From Qipengyuania gaetbuli (GTDB lineage: Bacteria > Pseudomonadota > Alphaproteobacteria > Sphingomonadales > Sphingomonadaceae): a DNA stretch of 64,000 bases. Both the position numbers and the translations under genes were made by a program. The notes beneath the pieces were generated by a model. That model had not been told where the DNA came from. It saw nothing but the letters and a program-made list of their open reading frames with translations, and made no database searches. Each line of letters opens with the position of its first letter. The stretch's first letter is position 1. The DNA lies in NCBI RefSeq assembly GCF_009827315.1, contig NZ_WTYF01000004.1, positions 1,736,001-1,800,000 on the forward strand. The letters run 5' to 3'. Positions 1 to 9,457 of the stretch are shown here, piece by piece.

Positions 1-1316
1 GCGATGTCGAAGGCGCCGGCGTGGGTACAGCCGTCGGCCCCGACCAGCCCCGCACGGTCGATGGCGAAGCGCACGGCCAGGTTCTGGATGGCGACGTCGT
101 GCACGACCTGGTCGTAGGCGCGCTGGAGGAAGGTCGAATAGATCGCCGCGAAGGGCCGCATGCCCTGTGCCGCGAGGCCCGCGGCGAAAGTTACGCCGTG
201 CTGTTCGGCAATGCCGACGTCGAACGCCTTGTCCGGATGCGCCTTGGCGAACTTGTCGACACCCGTACCACTCGGCATTGCGGCGGTGATTGCGCAGATG
301 CGCGGGTCGGTATCGGCTATCTTCGCCAGCGTTTCGCCGAAGACGTTCTGGTAGGCGGGCGGGCCGCCCGAGGACTTCTTTTGCTCGCCCGTGACGACAT
401 CGAACTTCGCGACACCGTGATACTTGTCGGCGCTGTTTTCGGCCGGGGCGTAGCCCTTGCCCTTCTGCGTGACGACGTGAATCAGGACCGGACCCTGTTC
501 GCTGTCGCGCACGTTTTCCAGCACCGGGATGAGGTGGTCGAGATTGTGCCCGTCGATCGGGCCGACGTAGTAGAAGCCGAGCTCCTCGAACAGCGTGCCG
601 CCGGTCACCATGCCGCGGGCGTATTCCTCTGCCTTCTCAAGCCCGTCATGGACCTTGCGGCTGAGCTTCTTCGAAAGGCGCGAGGCAAGGCTGCGCAGGC
701 CGAGATATTCGCTGCTCGACACGGTGCGGGCGAGATAGGCCGACAAGCCGCCAACGGGCGGGGCGATCGACATGTCGTTATCGTTGAGGATGACGATCAG
801 GCGGTTTCCCGCCGCCTCGGCATTGTTCATCGCCTCGTAGGCCATGCCCGCGCTCATCGCGCCGTCGCCGATGACCGCGATCCCGCGCCCCGGCTTGCCC
901 AGCATCTTGTTCGCCATGGCAAAGCCCAGCGCCGCGCTGATCGAGGTCGAGGAATGCGCCGCACCGAAGGGGTCGTATTCGCTCTCCGCGCGCTTGGTGA
1001 AGCCGGACAGACCGCCACCCTGGCGCAGCGTGCGGATACGGTCACGCCGGCCGGTGAGGATCTTGTGCGGGTAGCACTGGTGCCCGACGTCCCACACCAG
1101 CTTGTCTTCCGGCGTGTTGAACACATAGTGGATCGCGGTGGTCAGTTCGACCACGCCGAGGCCCGAACCGAGGTGCCCGCCGGTGGTCCCGACGGCATCA
1201 ATCATTTCGGCACGCAATTCGTCCGAAAGCTGGCGGAGCTGCGATTTGTCGAGTTTGCGGAGGTCGGCCGGATACTCGACCGTATCCAGCAGCGGCGTGT
1301 GAGGGCGCGTCGTCAT
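1..1316 (-). CDS. dxs: 1-deoxy-D-xylulose-5-phosphate synthase, 3' end outside window
   Basis: Catalyses the first step of the MEP isoprenoid pathway, condensing pyruvate with glyceraldehyde 3-phosphate using thiamine diphosphate. Only the N-terminal 438 or so of the usual ~640 residues are present; the stop lies left of base 1. Reading from the ATG at 1316 gives [14 protein letters not shown] (cofactor-binding His), then [11 protein letters not shown] (Mg/TPP motif) and, late in the visible part, [13 protein letters not shown] with the catalytic Glu. The start directly precedes [20 protein letters not shown], the normal family N-terminus. The frame is intact throughout. The Fur-family gene lies upstream in the same direction, 71 bases away. 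Confidence 0.96.
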   Translation of the reverse strand, partial: MTTRPHTPLLDTVEYPADLRKLDKSQLRQLSDELRAEMIDAVGTTGGHLGSGLGVVELTTAIHYVFNTPEDKLVWDVGHQCYPHKILTGRRDRIRTLRQGGGLSGFTKRAESEYDPFGAAHSSTSISAALGFAMANKMLGKPGRGIAVIGDGAMSAGMAYEAMNNAEAAGNRLIVILNDNDMSIAPPVGGLSAYLARTVSSSEYLGLRSLASRLSKKLSRKVHDGLEKAEEYARGMVTGGTLFEELGFYYVGPIDGHNLDHLIPVLENVRDSEQGPVLIHVVTQKGKGYAPAENSADKYHGVAKFDVVTGEQKKSSGGPPAYQNVFGETLAKIADTDPRICAITAAMPSGTGVDKFAKAHPDKAFDVGIAEQHGVTFAAGLAAQGMRPFAAIYSTFLQRAYDQVVHDVAIQNLAVRFAIDRAGLVGADGCTHAGAFDI

Positions 1317-1387
1317 GAAAGCGGCCTTACACGCGGCAATCGAAACTGTCGATGAACGCTTTATCGCTCATATCGCACGGTTCGTCG

Positions 1388-1855
1388 TCATGCGGCACAG
1401 TCATCGCATAGGCCGCGAAGTTCCACCACGGGCCGCACGTCGGTGAAGCCTGCATCCTTGCCCGCTTCGCGCAGGGCGCCGGTCACCCGGTCGTCATCGA
1501 TATGCATGGCCTTCCCGCAATCGTCGCAGATCAGGAAGATGCAGTCGTGCCGACATCCCGGGTGCGTGTTGACGAGATAGGCGTTGGCGCTTTCGATCCG
1601 GTTGGCAAGGTTGGTCCGCACGAACAGGTCGAGAATCCGGTAGACGCTGTTGGGCGCAACCCGCTTGCCGCGCGCAGCCGACAGATTGTCCGCAATATCG
1701 TAGGCGCTGGCGGGCTTTTCGTGCCGGGCGAGTTCCTCGAACACCGATTGGCGCATGCCCGTCCACTGCTCGCCGGCATCGGTCAGCGTGTGGCGTGCGG
1801 CGTCGATCAGGGCGTCGCCGGAATGTTCCTTGTGGGCGTGTACGTGCTTGGCCAT
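1388..1855 (-). CDS. zur: Fur-family regulator, probably zinc-responsive Zur
   Basis: A 155-residue Fur-superfamily repressor. The N-terminal winged helix spans about residues 20-95 (TGMRQSVFEELARHEKPASAYDIADNL is interrupted by no gap; the recognition region is around APNSVYRILDLF). The C-terminal dimerisation half carries HPGCRHDCIFLICDDCG and a terminal LCDDCAA, that is two CxxC pairs expected to bind structural zinc. The long His-rich start (MAKHVHAHKEH) and the CDDCG pattern are closer to Zur than to iron-sensing Fur, but metal specificity is inferred. It would repress zinc-uptake genes. The MerC-type membrane protein at 54352 has palindromes upstream, but no link has been shown. Confidence 0.8.
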   Translation of the reverse strand: MAKHVHAHKEHSGDALIDAARHTLTDAGEQWTGMRQSVFEELARHEKPASAYDIADNLSAARGKRVAPNSVYRILDLFVRTNLANRIESANAYLVNTHPGCRHDCIFLICDDCGKAMHIDDDRVTGALREAGKDAGFTDVRPVVELRGLCDDCAA

Positions 1856-1891
1856 GCGTGAGAGGTAAGCGCCCCTCTGCCCCCGCGCAAG

Positions 1892-2572
1892 CTAGTTGCG
1901 GCGGAACTCGGCCCGGTACTGAGAGGGGTAGAGCCGCTTGAGGGCAGCAACCTTCGGCGCGTCCCAGCGCAGGATATAGGGATGGCGAGGATTCTTCGCG
2001 GCGAAATCCTGGTGATAGGTCTCGGCCGGATAGAATGCCTGCGCGCGCACGATGTCGGTGACGATCGGGCGCGACCATTTGCCGCTCGCCTTCATCTGGG
2101 CGAGGTAGGCCTTGGCCACGGCCAGCTGTTCGGCAGACATCGGAACCAGTTCGGCATTGTAATGCGCGCCGCGGTCGGGGCCCTGCCGGTCCTTGAGCGT
2201 CGGATCGGCAATGACCGAGAAGAAGATGCGCAGCAGTTCGTCATAGCGGATGACCGACGGATCGTACGTGACCTTCACCACTTCGACATGGTCGGTGACG
2301 CCCGACGAAACCAGCTTGTAATCGGCCTGCCGCGCGGTTCCGCCGTGGTATCCGGAAACGGCGCTGGTGACACCCTTGGTGTGGCTGAAGACGGCTTCGA
2401 CGCCCCAGAAACAGCCGCCTGCGAAAATGGCGGTCTTGAGGCCCTTGCCCTCTTTCGCGATTCGCTTGGCCGCGGGGGCCTCGACCACGCTTTCGGCGGC
2501 GAGGGCGGGCTCCTGGCAGGCCGAAACCGCGAGAAGCGCGATTGCAGCGAGGCCGGAAGCGAAGCTGCGCAT
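1892..2572 (-). CDS. msrA: peptide-methionine (S)-S-oxide reductase MsrA, exported
   Basis: Reduces methionine-S-sulfoxide in oxidised proteins. The GGCFWG motif with the nucleophilic Cys is at about residues 52-57, followed by the family-typical SGYHGG and HYNAELVP regions, so the catalytic domain is complete. The first 20 residues form a hydrophobic signal with a lipobox-like LAVSAC, so the enzyme is probably exported and may be a lipoprotein; most MsrA proteins are cytosolic. The ATG at 2572 overlaps the stop of a 39-residue ORF upstream (TGATG), which suggests translational coupling. Confidence 0.93.
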   Translation of the reverse strand: MRSFASGLAAIALLAVSACQEPALAAESVVEAPAAKRIAKEGKGLKTAIFAGGCFWGVEAVFSHTKGVTSAVSGYHGGTARQADYKLVSSGVTDHVEVVKVTYDPSVIRYDELLRIFFSVIADPTLKDRQGPDRGAHYNAELVPMSAEQLAVAKAYLAQMKASGKWSRPIVTDIVRAQAFYPAETYHQDFAAKNPRHPYILRWDAPKVAALKRLYPSQYRAEFRRN

Positions 2573-2691
2573 CAGAACAGGGCGGGGATCGCCGCGATCA
2601 GCGCGTGGCCGTTGGAGGCGGCAACGAGGGCGGCGCCGGCAAGAAAGCCGATGCCGAAGTTGCGATAGAGGTCGGAGCTGAAGAGATTCAT
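2572..2691 (-). CDS. 39-residue hydrophobic protein coupled to msrA
   Basis: A small reading frame from the ATG at 2691 to a TGA that shares bases with the msrA start (TGATG). The product begins [16 protein letters not shown] and continues as an Ala/Gly/Leu-rich hydrophobic stretch ending AAIPALF, consistent with one membrane-spanning segment. No family is recognised. The reality of the gene rests on the exact stop/start overlap with msrA and on a sensible amphipathic N-terminus. It may simply be a leader that couples translation to msrA. Confidence 0.55.
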   Translation of the reverse strand: MNLFSSDLYRNFGIGFLAGAALVAASNGHALIAAIPALF

Positions 2692-2701
2692 CGCAGGTCT
2701 T

Positions 2702-2737
2702 TCGGTACGCTTGCCCATCTGGTTACAGGCGTACCGA
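2702..2737. repeat. 9-bp inverted repeat upstream of the msrA operon
   Basis: TCGGTACGC (2702-2710) and GCGTACCGA (2729-2737) are perfect inverted repeats with an 18-base spacer. They lie 11 bases upstream of the 39-residue ORF start and 55 bases beyond the purH stop. There is no U-tract, so it is more like an operator or a 5' leader hairpin for the msrA unit than a purH terminator. Confidence 0.45.
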
Positions 2738-2791
2738 TTGCAACACGGTTAATGCGATGGTTGTAATTCGTTCAGGCGATCAGCCGGGTGA

Positions 2792-4378
2792 TCAGTGGCG
2801 GAAATGGCGCATCCCGGTGAAGACCATCGCGAGGCCCTGCTCGTCGGCGGCAGCGATCACTTCCTCATCGCGGATCGAACCGCCCGGCTGGATGATTGCG
2901 GTCGCCCCTGCCTCGGCTGCAGCGAGCAGGCCGTCGGCGAAGGGGAAGAAGGCGTCCGAGGCAACTGCGCTGCCGACAGTCCGGCTCTGGTCCCAGCCGT
3001 ACTTCTCGGCCGCTTCAGCAGCCTTCATTGCTGCAATGCGCGAGCTGTCGCGGCGGTTCATCTGTCCCGCGCCGATTCCCGCGGTCGCACCGTCCTTCGC
3101 ATAGACGATGGCGTTCGACTTGACGTGGCGCGCCACGGTCCAGGCGAACAGGCAGTCCTTCAGTTCCTGCTCCGTCGGGGCGCGCTGGGTCACCACCTTG
3201 AGATCGGCCTCGGTGATGGCACCATTGTCGCGCGTCTGGACCAGCAGGCCGCCGGTGATCGGCTTGACCAGCAGGCCGCCGCGGCGCGGATCGGGCCGGT
3301 CGCCGGTGACGAGCAGGCGCAGGTTCTTCTTCTTGGCGAAAGCGGCCTTGGCCTCCTCGCTCACCGAAGGAGCGATGACGACCTCGGTGAAGATTTCGCA
3401 GATCGCTTCGGCGGTCGGGCCGTCGAGCTCGGTGTTCACCGCAACGATGCCGCCGAAAGCCGACACGCTGTCGCAGGCAAGCGCCTCGTTCCACGCCTCG
3501 AGCAGGCTCGGGGCCTGCGCCACGCCACAGGGGTTGGCGTGCTTGACGATCACCACCGCTGGCTCCCCGCCAGCGAATTCGGCGCAGAGTTCCAGCGCCG
3601 CATCGGCATCGTTGTAATTGTTGTAGCTGAGTTCCTTGCCCTGCAGCTGTTCGGCCTGCGCAATGCCGCGCCCGTGCGGACCTGTCGGCGTGTAGAGCGC
3701 CGCCTTCTGGTGCGGGTTTTCGCCATAGCGCAGTTCGACCGGAGCCTTGCCGTTGACGGCGAGGAAGTCGGGGAACAGCTGCTGCTGGTCGGCAAAGGCG
3801 AACCACTGGCTGATCATGCTGTCATAGGCGGCCGTGGCGGCAAAGGCCTTGGCCGCGCATTTGCGGCGGAATTCCAGCGTGGTCGCACCGCTCGCTTCCA
3901 GTTCGGCGACGAGCGTGCCGTAATCGGCAGGATCGGTGACGATGGTGACGAATTGGTGGTTCTTGGCCGCAGAACGGACCATCGAGGGGCCGCCGATATC
4001 GATGTTCTCGATGATCTCGTCACGCTCTGCACCGCGCATCACGGTCGCCTCGAACGGGTAAAGATTGACCACCACGAGATCGATCGCTCCGATGGCGTGT
4101 TCGTCCATGGCGGCGGCGTGTTCGGGATTGTCGCGCACGGCGAGGAGGCCGCCGTGGACCATCGGGTGCAGCGTCTTCACGCGGCCATCCATCATCTCGG
4201 GGAAGCCGGTGAGGTCGGAGACATCACGCACGTCGAGACCCGCTTCGCGCAGCGCCTTAGCAGTGCCGCCGGTCGACACCAGTTCCACGCCGCGCGCGGC
4301 CAGCGCCTTGCCCAGATCCACCAATCCGCTCTTGTCGGACACCGACAGCAGTGCCCGCTTGATCGCCACTTCGCTCAC
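2792..4378 (-). CDS. purH: bifunctional AICAR transformylase / IMP cyclohydrolase
   Basis: Performs the last two steps of de novo IMP synthesis in the cytosol: formylation of AICAR with 10-formyl-THF, then ring closure. The 528 residues match the family length. The N-terminal MGS-like cyclohydrolase domain starts [19 protein letters not shown] and holds the [14 protein letters not shown] and [15 protein letters not shown] motifs. The C-terminal transformylase domain contains [11 protein letters not shown], with the catalytic Lys-His pair, at about residue 265, and ends with the typical [10 protein letters not shown]. The heparinase-like gene ends 7 bases upstream in the same direction, so rpe, that gene and purH look like one transcription unit. 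Confidence 0.97.
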   Translation of the reverse strand: MSEVAIKRALLSVSDKSGLVDLGKALAARGVELVSTGGTAKALREAGLDVRDVSDLTGFPEMMDGRVKTLHPMVHGGLLAVRDNPEHAAAMDEHAIGAIDLVVVNLYPFEATVMRGAERDEIIENIDIGGPSMVRSAAKNHQFVTIVTDPADYGTLVAELEASGATTLEFRRKCAAKAFAATAAYDSMISQWFAFADQQQLFPDFLAVNGKAPVELRYGENPHQKAALYTPTGPHGRGIAQAEQLQGKELSYNNYNDADAALELCAEFAGGEPAVVIVKHANPCGVAQAPSLLEAWNEALACDSVSAFGGIVAVNTELDGPTAEAICEIFTEVVIAPSVSEEAKAAFAKKKNLRLLVTGDRPDPRRGGLLVKPITGGLLVQTRDNGAITEADLKVVTQRAPTEQELKDCLFAWTVARHVKSNAIVYAKDGATAGIGAGQMNRRDSSRIAAMKAAEAAEKYGWDQSRTVGSAVASDAFFPFADGLLAAAEAGATAIIQPGGSIRDEEVIAAADEQGLAMVFTGMRHFRH

Positions 4379-4385
4379 GTGAAAA

Positions 4386-6248
4386 TTACCCCATTCGTTT
4401 GAGCAGCCAGGGGAAACGCCCCCCGCTGCGGGCAGTCAGTCCTTCGACCACGATTTGCTGCGTCCCGTGCGGCCGGCCCTGGCCATCGACCCAGAGCGAA
4501 TCCTCGACGCTGCATGCGGCCTCGCCGGTATCCCCTCCGAGGCGGAATTGCCAGTAGCTTGCATCGGGCATGGCGAGGTGGACGCCGCGCCCATCCTCGG
4601 TCACGCGCGCCTCGATGGCGCGCCCCAGGTGGAAGCGCATGGCAAAGCCGATCTTGCCGCGCTTGCCCTTGCGCCCCGAAGGTTCGAGCACGTCTTCGCC
4701 GCGCAGCTCGGTGCCTTCGTCGGAAAGCATGAGGATGCGGCGGTGGATGAGGCCGAATCGCGCGGCATAGCCGTTGTGCGCCGCTTCCAGCCGCGTGGCG
4801 TTCTTGGTGCCCTGCGCAACGGTATCGCGGGTGCAATCGACCTCTTCCACACCCTTGCCGATCTGGCCGTGGAGCAGGATGGCGGTCGAATTCGCATCAT
4901 CGAGCACCAGCGTGGAATGGGCCGAGGTGCCGCGCAGGCCCTGTTCGATCCGCGACGGGACCAGCGCGCCCGCCAGTTCCGCGCCGCCGCAATTGACGAT
5001 GATACGCTGGGCGCCGTGCGAATATTCGAAGGCCAGCGTGGAGGCACAGGCGTGCCGCGCATGCTTGGGCTTCGGCGGGGGCGCGGCGTCGAATACCAAC
5101 AGCGCATCGCGTGCACGGATGCGCTGGTAGCCCCACTGCTTGGCCTCCACCATCGGGCGGGCGCGAACGCCGCTGGCAGTGACGATCGCATCGAGCGTCT
5201 CTTCGCTCATCGCCGCAGAGCCCTGCCAGCTGCCGACGCCGCGGTCACCCATGCGGAGCGACAGCAGCGCGGGCACCAGCAGGCCGAGCATGGTGTCCAG
5301 CGCGGCAGGGTGGGCACGTCCGGCCGCCGCATAACAGGCGCGCACTTCTACCAGCAGCGCCACGGCCTCTGCCTGCGCGCTGGGCGAGCGCGACAGGACG
5401 CCCCCATCCTCGCCGACCATTTCGCCGAGCGTCTTGAGCAGGCCCGCCTCGCCATAGAGTCGCCGTGCCCAGCCGTCGGGCATCAGCAGCCCGGCAGCGA
5501 CAATCCCGGACCAGCCGGCGGCCTGTGCCAACCGGTCGTCAACGCCGGTGACATTCCGGTCGAGCCAGCGCGCGGTGGTTTCCAGCGCATCGAGATATTT
5601 GGTCTTCAACCGCTCGCCATCGCCGGTCAGCAGGATCGGCGCGTGGACGATCCAGTTGAGGAGGCGCAGGCCAGCCAGTTCCACGGTCCATGCCGGCCCC
5701 TTGCCGACCTGCGGATTGGCCTGCAGCCACGAGGCGAACAGGTCGCCAGCCGTGCCGACGCATTGCGTGCGCGGTGCGCTGGCCGCCAAGTCGCGCATCC
5801 AAGTGAAGCCGTGCACCGAGCGCACGAAAGGGGGCGCGAGTTTCGACGGCGACCCGAAATCGAGCTTGCCGAGCGGCAGCTTCATCCCGCCTGCCATGAA
5901 CAGCCCGGCCCTCAGCGCGACACCTGCAGAACGGTTGCCTACCAGCGGGCTTTCGACCGTGCCCAGAAGGCGCGGTTTCGCCGGTTTGCGCAGCGGCGAG
6001 GACAGCACCTGTCCCGGAATGCCGATACGATAGGCCCAGCGCATGGCGGTGTGGAGCGGACCAGTTCGCGGTGGCTGGAAATCGGCGAGCACCAGTGCGC
6101 GCGCCGGTTCGATCTCGGCTTCCGGTTCGGTGATAGCGGGAGAGGTCACCAGCGACTCTTCGGCAGAACCGAGAGGCAGCGCGACCTGGTCGTCGTCCGG
6201 CGCATCTTCGCGAACGGCGCTGAGCAGGTCGGCGTGGCCCTCCATCAT
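4386..6248 (-). CDS. heparinase II/III-like protein
   Basis: A 620-residue protein whose C-terminal half has the Heparinase_II/III beta-sandwich character ([43 protein letters not shown]). The N-terminal half is an alpha-helical toroid-like region. Members of this family cleave uronic-acid polysaccharides, but in Sphingomonadales this gene sits beside rpe and purH as a conserved protein of unknown substrate. No signal peptide is evident. I chose the ATG at 6248, which overlaps the rpe stop (ATGA); a second ATG follows at 6245. The frame stays open upstream to 6350, but that stretch overlaps rpe and reads as low-complexity Arg-rich sequence. Confidence 0.82.
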   Translation of the reverse strand: MMEGHADLLSAVREDAPDDDQVALPLGSAEESLVTSPAITEPEAEIEPARALVLADFQPPRTGPLHTAMRWAYRIGIPGQVLSSPLRKPAKPRLLGTVESPLVGNRSAGVALRAGLFMAGGMKLPLGKLDFGSPSKLAPPFVRSVHGFTWMRDLAASAPRTQCVGTAGDLFASWLQANPQVGKGPAWTVELAGLRLLNWIVHAPILLTGDGERLKTKYLDALETTARWLDRNVTGVDDRLAQAAGWSGIVAAGLLMPDGWARRLYGEAGLLKTLGEMVGEDGGVLSRSPSAQAEAVALLVEVRACYAAAGRAHPAALDTMLGLLVPALLSLRMGDRGVGSWQGSAAMSEETLDAIVTASGVRARPMVEAKQWGYQRIRARDALLVFDAAPPPKPKHARHACASTLAFEYSHGAQRIIVNCGGAELAGALVPSRIEQGLRGTSAHSTLVLDDANSTAILLHGQIGKGVEEVDCTRDTVAQGTKNATRLEAAHNGYAARFGLIHRRILMLSDEGTELRGEDVLEPSGRKGKRGKIGFAMRFHLGRAIEARVTEDGRGVHLAMPDASYWQFRLGGDTGEAACSVEDSLWVDGQGRPHGTQQIVVEGLTARSGGRFPWLLKRMG

Positions 6249-6907
6249 CCCAATCCCTGCAAGGCGGCGATATTCGATGCGTATTTGTCCGGCCCGCCGC
6301 GGAAAGTCGCAGATCCTGCGACCAGCACGTCGGCGCCCGCGTCGACGCACAGCGGCGCGGTGACAGGATCGACGCCGCCGTCGACTTCCAGCCGGATGTC
6401 CTTGCCCAGCGCATCGATGCGCTTCCTGATCGCCTCGATCTTGCGCAGCTGCGAATGGATGAAGCTCTGCCCGCCGAAGCCCGGATTGACGCTCATCACG
6501 AGGACGAGGTCGACGTCCTCGAGCAGGTAATCCAGTGCCTCGACCGCAGTGCCGGGATTGAGCACGACGCCCGCCTTTTTGCCGAGGCCGCGAATGGCCT
6601 GCAGCGTGCGGTGGATGTGCGGGCCGGCTTCGGGATGCACGGTGATGATATCCGCCCCCGCTTCGGCAAAAGCTTCGAGATAGGGGTCGATCGGCGCGAT
6701 CATCAGGTGCACGTCGAACGGCTTGTCCGAATGGGGCCGCAGCGCCTTCACGACAGCCGGGCCAATAGTGATGTTGGGCACGTAATGCCCGTCCATCACG
6801 TCGATATGGATCCAGTCAGCGCCCGCAGCATCGACGGCGCGCACTTCTTCGCCGAGCCGGGCGAAATCGGCCGAAAGGATGGAAGGAGAAATCAGCGGGG
6901 CTGCCAT
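6245..6907 (-). CDS. rpe: ribulose-phosphate 3-epimerase
   Basis: Interconverts ribulose 5-phosphate and xylulose 5-phosphate in the pentose phosphate pathway. The 220-residue TIM barrel has the family motifs in order: [34 protein letters not shown] (metal-binding His and catalytic Asp), [18 protein letters not shown], and EVDGGV with the second catalytic Asp, then the phosphate-binding GSATFRG. The ATG at 6907 gives the standard N-terminus; the upstream extension is Arg-rich and not family-like. The stop overlaps the start of the heparinase-like gene. The gene diverges from the RiPP locus across a 139-base gap. Confidence 0.96.
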   Translation of the reverse strand: MAAPLISPSILSADFARLGEEVRAVDAAGADWIHIDVMDGHYVPNITIGPAVVKALRPHSDKPFDVHLMIAPIDPYLEAFAEAGADIITVHPEAGPHIHRTLQAIRGLGKKAGVVLNPGTAVEALDYLLEDVDLVLVMSVNPGFGGQSFIHSQLRKIEAIRKRIDALGKDIRLEVDGGVDPVTAPLCVDAGADVLVAGSATFRGGPDKYASNIAALQGLG

Positions 6908-7046
6908 GTTCGCTTGTCCGGTCTGTCGCGAGTTGAGCCTATCTTTTCGCCTACGCGCGCGGGGGGCGCCGCCACAAGGCGCGCACCCCGCCTTTTCCAC
7001 GGCAGAGGGGCTTGGAAGCCGCAGCCGGGCGGATTAGGCAGGGGCC

Positions 7047-7316
7047 ATGGCCGCATTGCACAAGCTGACCGGAAATTTCGCCGCTACCGATGTCGACGGG
7101 GAATTGCTGATCGTCCATCTCGGCGGGGGCGAGCTGTTCTCGCTCAGCGGGACGGCCCGCTCGGTTTGGGACGCCATCGATGGTCAGCGCGACGAGGCGC
7201 AGATTGCCGAGCACCTTGCCGCCGCCTTCGATGTCGATGCTGCCACCCTTGAAACCGATATCGCCGCTTTCGTGGAAAAATTGAGGGCGGCGGCACTCAT
7301 CGGCCCGGCCAAGTAA
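7047..7316 (+). CDS. PqqD-family RiPP recognition element (lasso B1-like)
   Basis: An 89-residue stand-alone PqqD-like protein. Such RRE domains form a winged helix that binds the leader of a ribosomal peptide and presents it to a modifying enzyme. The pattern GELLIVHLGGGELFSLSGTA followed by SVWDAIDGQRDEAQIAEHL is typical of the fold: beta strands with the family-characteristic N/S-xTG-like turn, then a helix. It is the first gene of a four-gene plus-strand cluster, 62 bases before a lasso-type precursor and upstream of an asparagine-synthetase homologue. In lasso systems this protein is B1. No B2 leader peptidase is fused to it or found nearby. Confidence 0.82.
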   Translation: MAALHKLTGNFAATDVDGELLIVHLGGGELFSLSGTARSVWDAIDGQRDEAQIAEHLAAAFDVDAATLETDIAAFVEKLRAAALIGPAK

Positions 7317-7378
7317 TCGCGGAGCTTTTGACTTGGCACCGGCCCATGATATGTTCGCAGGCGAAAGGTCGATCTTCG

Positions 7379-7504
7379 ATGAAACAGCAGAATTCGCCCA
7401 AGCCGGCCTGGACCAAGCCCGAACTGGTGCGCCTCGGCACGATCCGCGATATTGCCGGGCCGCCCGGCGGCAACAGGCAGTCGTCGGCCATCGGGCACTC
7501 CTGA
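7379..7504 (+). CDS. lasso-type RiPP precursor peptide, 41 residues
   Basis: ATG at 7379 to TGA at 7502-7504. Residues 11-20 read WTKPELVRLG, which fits the lasso leader pattern Y/W-x-x-P-x-L-x3-G that the B1 protein recognises. It is followed by TIRDIA and a C-terminal GPPGGNRQSSAIGHS. The last 17 residues contain no Asp or Glu, which a canonical lasso macrolactam needs at core position 7 to 9, and the position expected to hold the conserved Thr at -2 is Ala. So the leader looks like a lasso leader but the core does not. It lies between the PqqD-like gene and the cyclase-like gene, 19 bases before the latter. Confidence 0.75.
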   Translation: MKQQNSPKPAWTKPELVRLGTIRDIAGPPGGNRQSSAIGHS

Positions 7505-7523
7505 CAGCGCGGCAGCGCCATCG

Positions 7524-9413
7524 ATGATAGCCGCTCTCCGCAGATGGAGCGGCGAACCTTCCCCGCACCTCGACGATGCCAGCAAGGCGCTGGGCAGATA
7601 CACCCGCAGTGCCGCGTCGCTGCGCGAAAAGCCGGGCCTTGCCCTGCTGGCCGGACAGCGCGATTTCCTGGGAAGTTCGGACGGAATCGAGGCCGCCTTC
7701 TCGGGCTGGATCGACAATGCCGACGAAATCGCGGAATTGCTGCACGTGGAAGCGGCCAACCCCGCCAACCTCTACGCCGCCGCCCTGGCTGCCTGGGGTG
7801 ACGACGCCGACCGGCGCATCGTCGGAAACTATGCCGCGATCGCCGCTTGGGGCGATGGGCGCCTGCGAGTCGCTCGGTCACCGTGGAGCGCGCCGCCGCT
7901 CTATTATCGCCACGCGGACGGGGAGTGCATTGCATCCCCTATGATGCGCGTGCTCTTCGCTGCCGGCACCCCGCGCGAGCTCGATTACGAGCGGATGGTC
8001 GACGAACTCGCCTTCGACTGGCGCTGTCTCGAGGAAACCGCCTGGCACAAGGGCGTGCTGAGGGTCCCGCTTGGCGCGACTGTCACTCTCTCCGCGGAAA
8101 GGAAAATTCTCGACCGCTGGTACAAGCCGCCCGTCTCCGCGAGCGGCTTGGCGTATGACGAAGGCGGGGCTGTCGAAAGGGCGAGGGAACTGCTCGACGA
8201 GGCGGCGAGCAAGGCTCTTGCCTGGGCGGCGAAACCTGCAGTCACCCTGTCGGCGGGGCTCGATTCCCCGCTCGTCACCGCCTCGCTGCTCGAGAGCCTT
8301 CCAGAAGGTCGCACGCTTCCGGCAATCACCTTCGTCCCGGACCGGCGCTGGGACGGCCGCGACGAGCCCGGCACCCTGGGCGACGAGAGCGCCTTGGCCG
8401 GGGAATTCGCGGCACAGCAACCTCGGCTCGACTGGCACAGGGCGAGCGACGATGTCGGCCCCTTCGACCGCCGCGCGCGCGAAATCTTTGCGGCAAGCGA
8501 GGTATTCGCGCAGGGCCTCGGCAATGTCGGCATGATGCATTGCGTCTACGAGAAAGCGCGCGAGCTGGGCTGCGATACGCTCCTGACCGCCGACATGGGC
8601 AATGCGACGCTGAGCGATGCGGGCCGCTACGGGTATTGCGAATATGCGCGGAAGGGGCGCTGGGGCGAGCTGGTCGGGCTGTTGTGTAACCGGCCGGGCG
8701 ATACGAGGCCGCTGTGGCGCAAACTGCTCGCCCTCTCGGTCCTGCCGCATCTACCGGCGGCGCTGCGCAAGCTGGCACGTCGCCTGGTGCACCCGGCGAG
8801 GCGCGACATGACCGCGCTGCTCTCGCCGCTCTCGCCCGAGGCGCGCGCCTCTCAGGCCGCCCGCGCAAAGTCGCGCGGTACGTCGGGTGAGTGGGAGGAT
8901 TTCACGCACGACCGCAGCCGGGCAGATGCGGTCGCGCGCGAGTTCGCCAATGCGGACAGCTCCGCCTTCGACGTGGACCTCGCCTTCGAGCAGCTTTACG
9001 GCATCAGGAAGCGCGACGTGATGGCGTACCGCCCGCTCGTCGAATTCTGCTTCTCCCTTCCGTTGGAAGCCTTCGCGCGGGATGGCATGGAGCGCCGCCT
9101 GGCGCGTCTCGTCGGCAAAGGTCGGATCCCCGAGGCAATCCGCACCAATCGGCTCCACGGCCAGCACAATGTCGACTGGCATGCACGCATGACGCCGGTC
9201 CGTGCAGAGATGATCGCGACGCTCGAGGCGGCCCGCGACCACCCTTTCCTCGGCGAGGCGCTCGATATCGATCGCCTGGTCGGCCTGATCGAGGATTGGC
9301 CGCCCGCAACGGACTTCAGCTGGGAACAGGAGTGGTCGCGCCTCGCAGCCCTGCCGCGCGCGATCCTCGCGGCGCGCTACGTCGGACACGTCGAAAACCG
9401 GAACGACTTCTAG
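7524..9413 (+). CDS. asparagine-synthetase-like RiPP cyclase (lasso C-type)
   Basis: A 629-residue AsnB homologue. Lasso cyclases of this fold adenylate a carboxylate and form an amide. The N-terminal amidotransferase-like half starts MIAALRR, with no Cys at position 2, so it cannot release ammonia from glutamine, as in other lasso cyclases. The ATP-pyrophosphatase half has VTLSAGLDS at residues 240-248 (a variant of SGGxDS) and LLTADMGNATLS around 354-365. The C-terminal YRPLVEFCFSLPLEAF and HGQHNVDWHARM fit the synthetase family. The frame is open from 7452, but that part overlaps the precursor; ATG 7524 is just after its stop. Confidence 0.86.
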   Translation: MIAALRRWSGEPSPHLDDASKALGRYTRSAASLREKPGLALLAGQRDFLGSSDGIEAAFSGWIDNADEIAELLHVEAANPANLYAAALAAWGDDADRRIVGNYAAIAAWGDGRLRVARSPWSAPPLYYRHADGECIASPMMRVLFAAGTPRELDYERMVDELAFDWRCLEETAWHKGVLRVPLGATVTLSAERKILDRWYKPPVSASGLAYDEGGAVERARELLDEAASKALAWAAKPAVTLSAGLDSPLVTASLLESLPEGRTLPAITFVPDRRWDGRDEPGTLGDESALAGEFAAQQPRLDWHRASDDVGPFDRRAREIFAASEVFAQGLGNVGMMHCVYEKARELGCDTLLTADMGNATLSDAGRYGYCEYARKGRWGELVGLLCNRPGDTRPLWRKLLALSVLPHLPAALRKLARRLVHPARRDMTALLSPLSPEARASQAARAKSRGTSGEWEDFTHDRSRADAVAREFANADSSAFDVDLAFEQLYGIRKRDVMAYRPLVEFCFSLPLEAFARDGMERRLARLVGKGRIPEAIRTNRLHGQHNVDWHARMTPVRAEMIATLEAARDHPFLGEALDIDRLVGLIEDWPPATDFSWEQEWSRLAALPRAILAARYVGHVENRNDF

Positions 9414-9457
9414 CATGGGCTTTGACCTGCGGGCCGGCTGACGCATAGACCCTGCTC

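Noticed and set aside
21..1355. Plus-strand open frame of 444 codons at the left edge
   Set aside because: It is the complement of dxs, whose motifs are unambiguous.
4455..6530. Plus-strand open frame of 691 codons opposite the heparinase-like and rpe genes
   Set aside because: It is antisense to two genes with clear family motifs, is His/Arg/Gln-rich with no domain, and is the usual effect of high GC at third positions.
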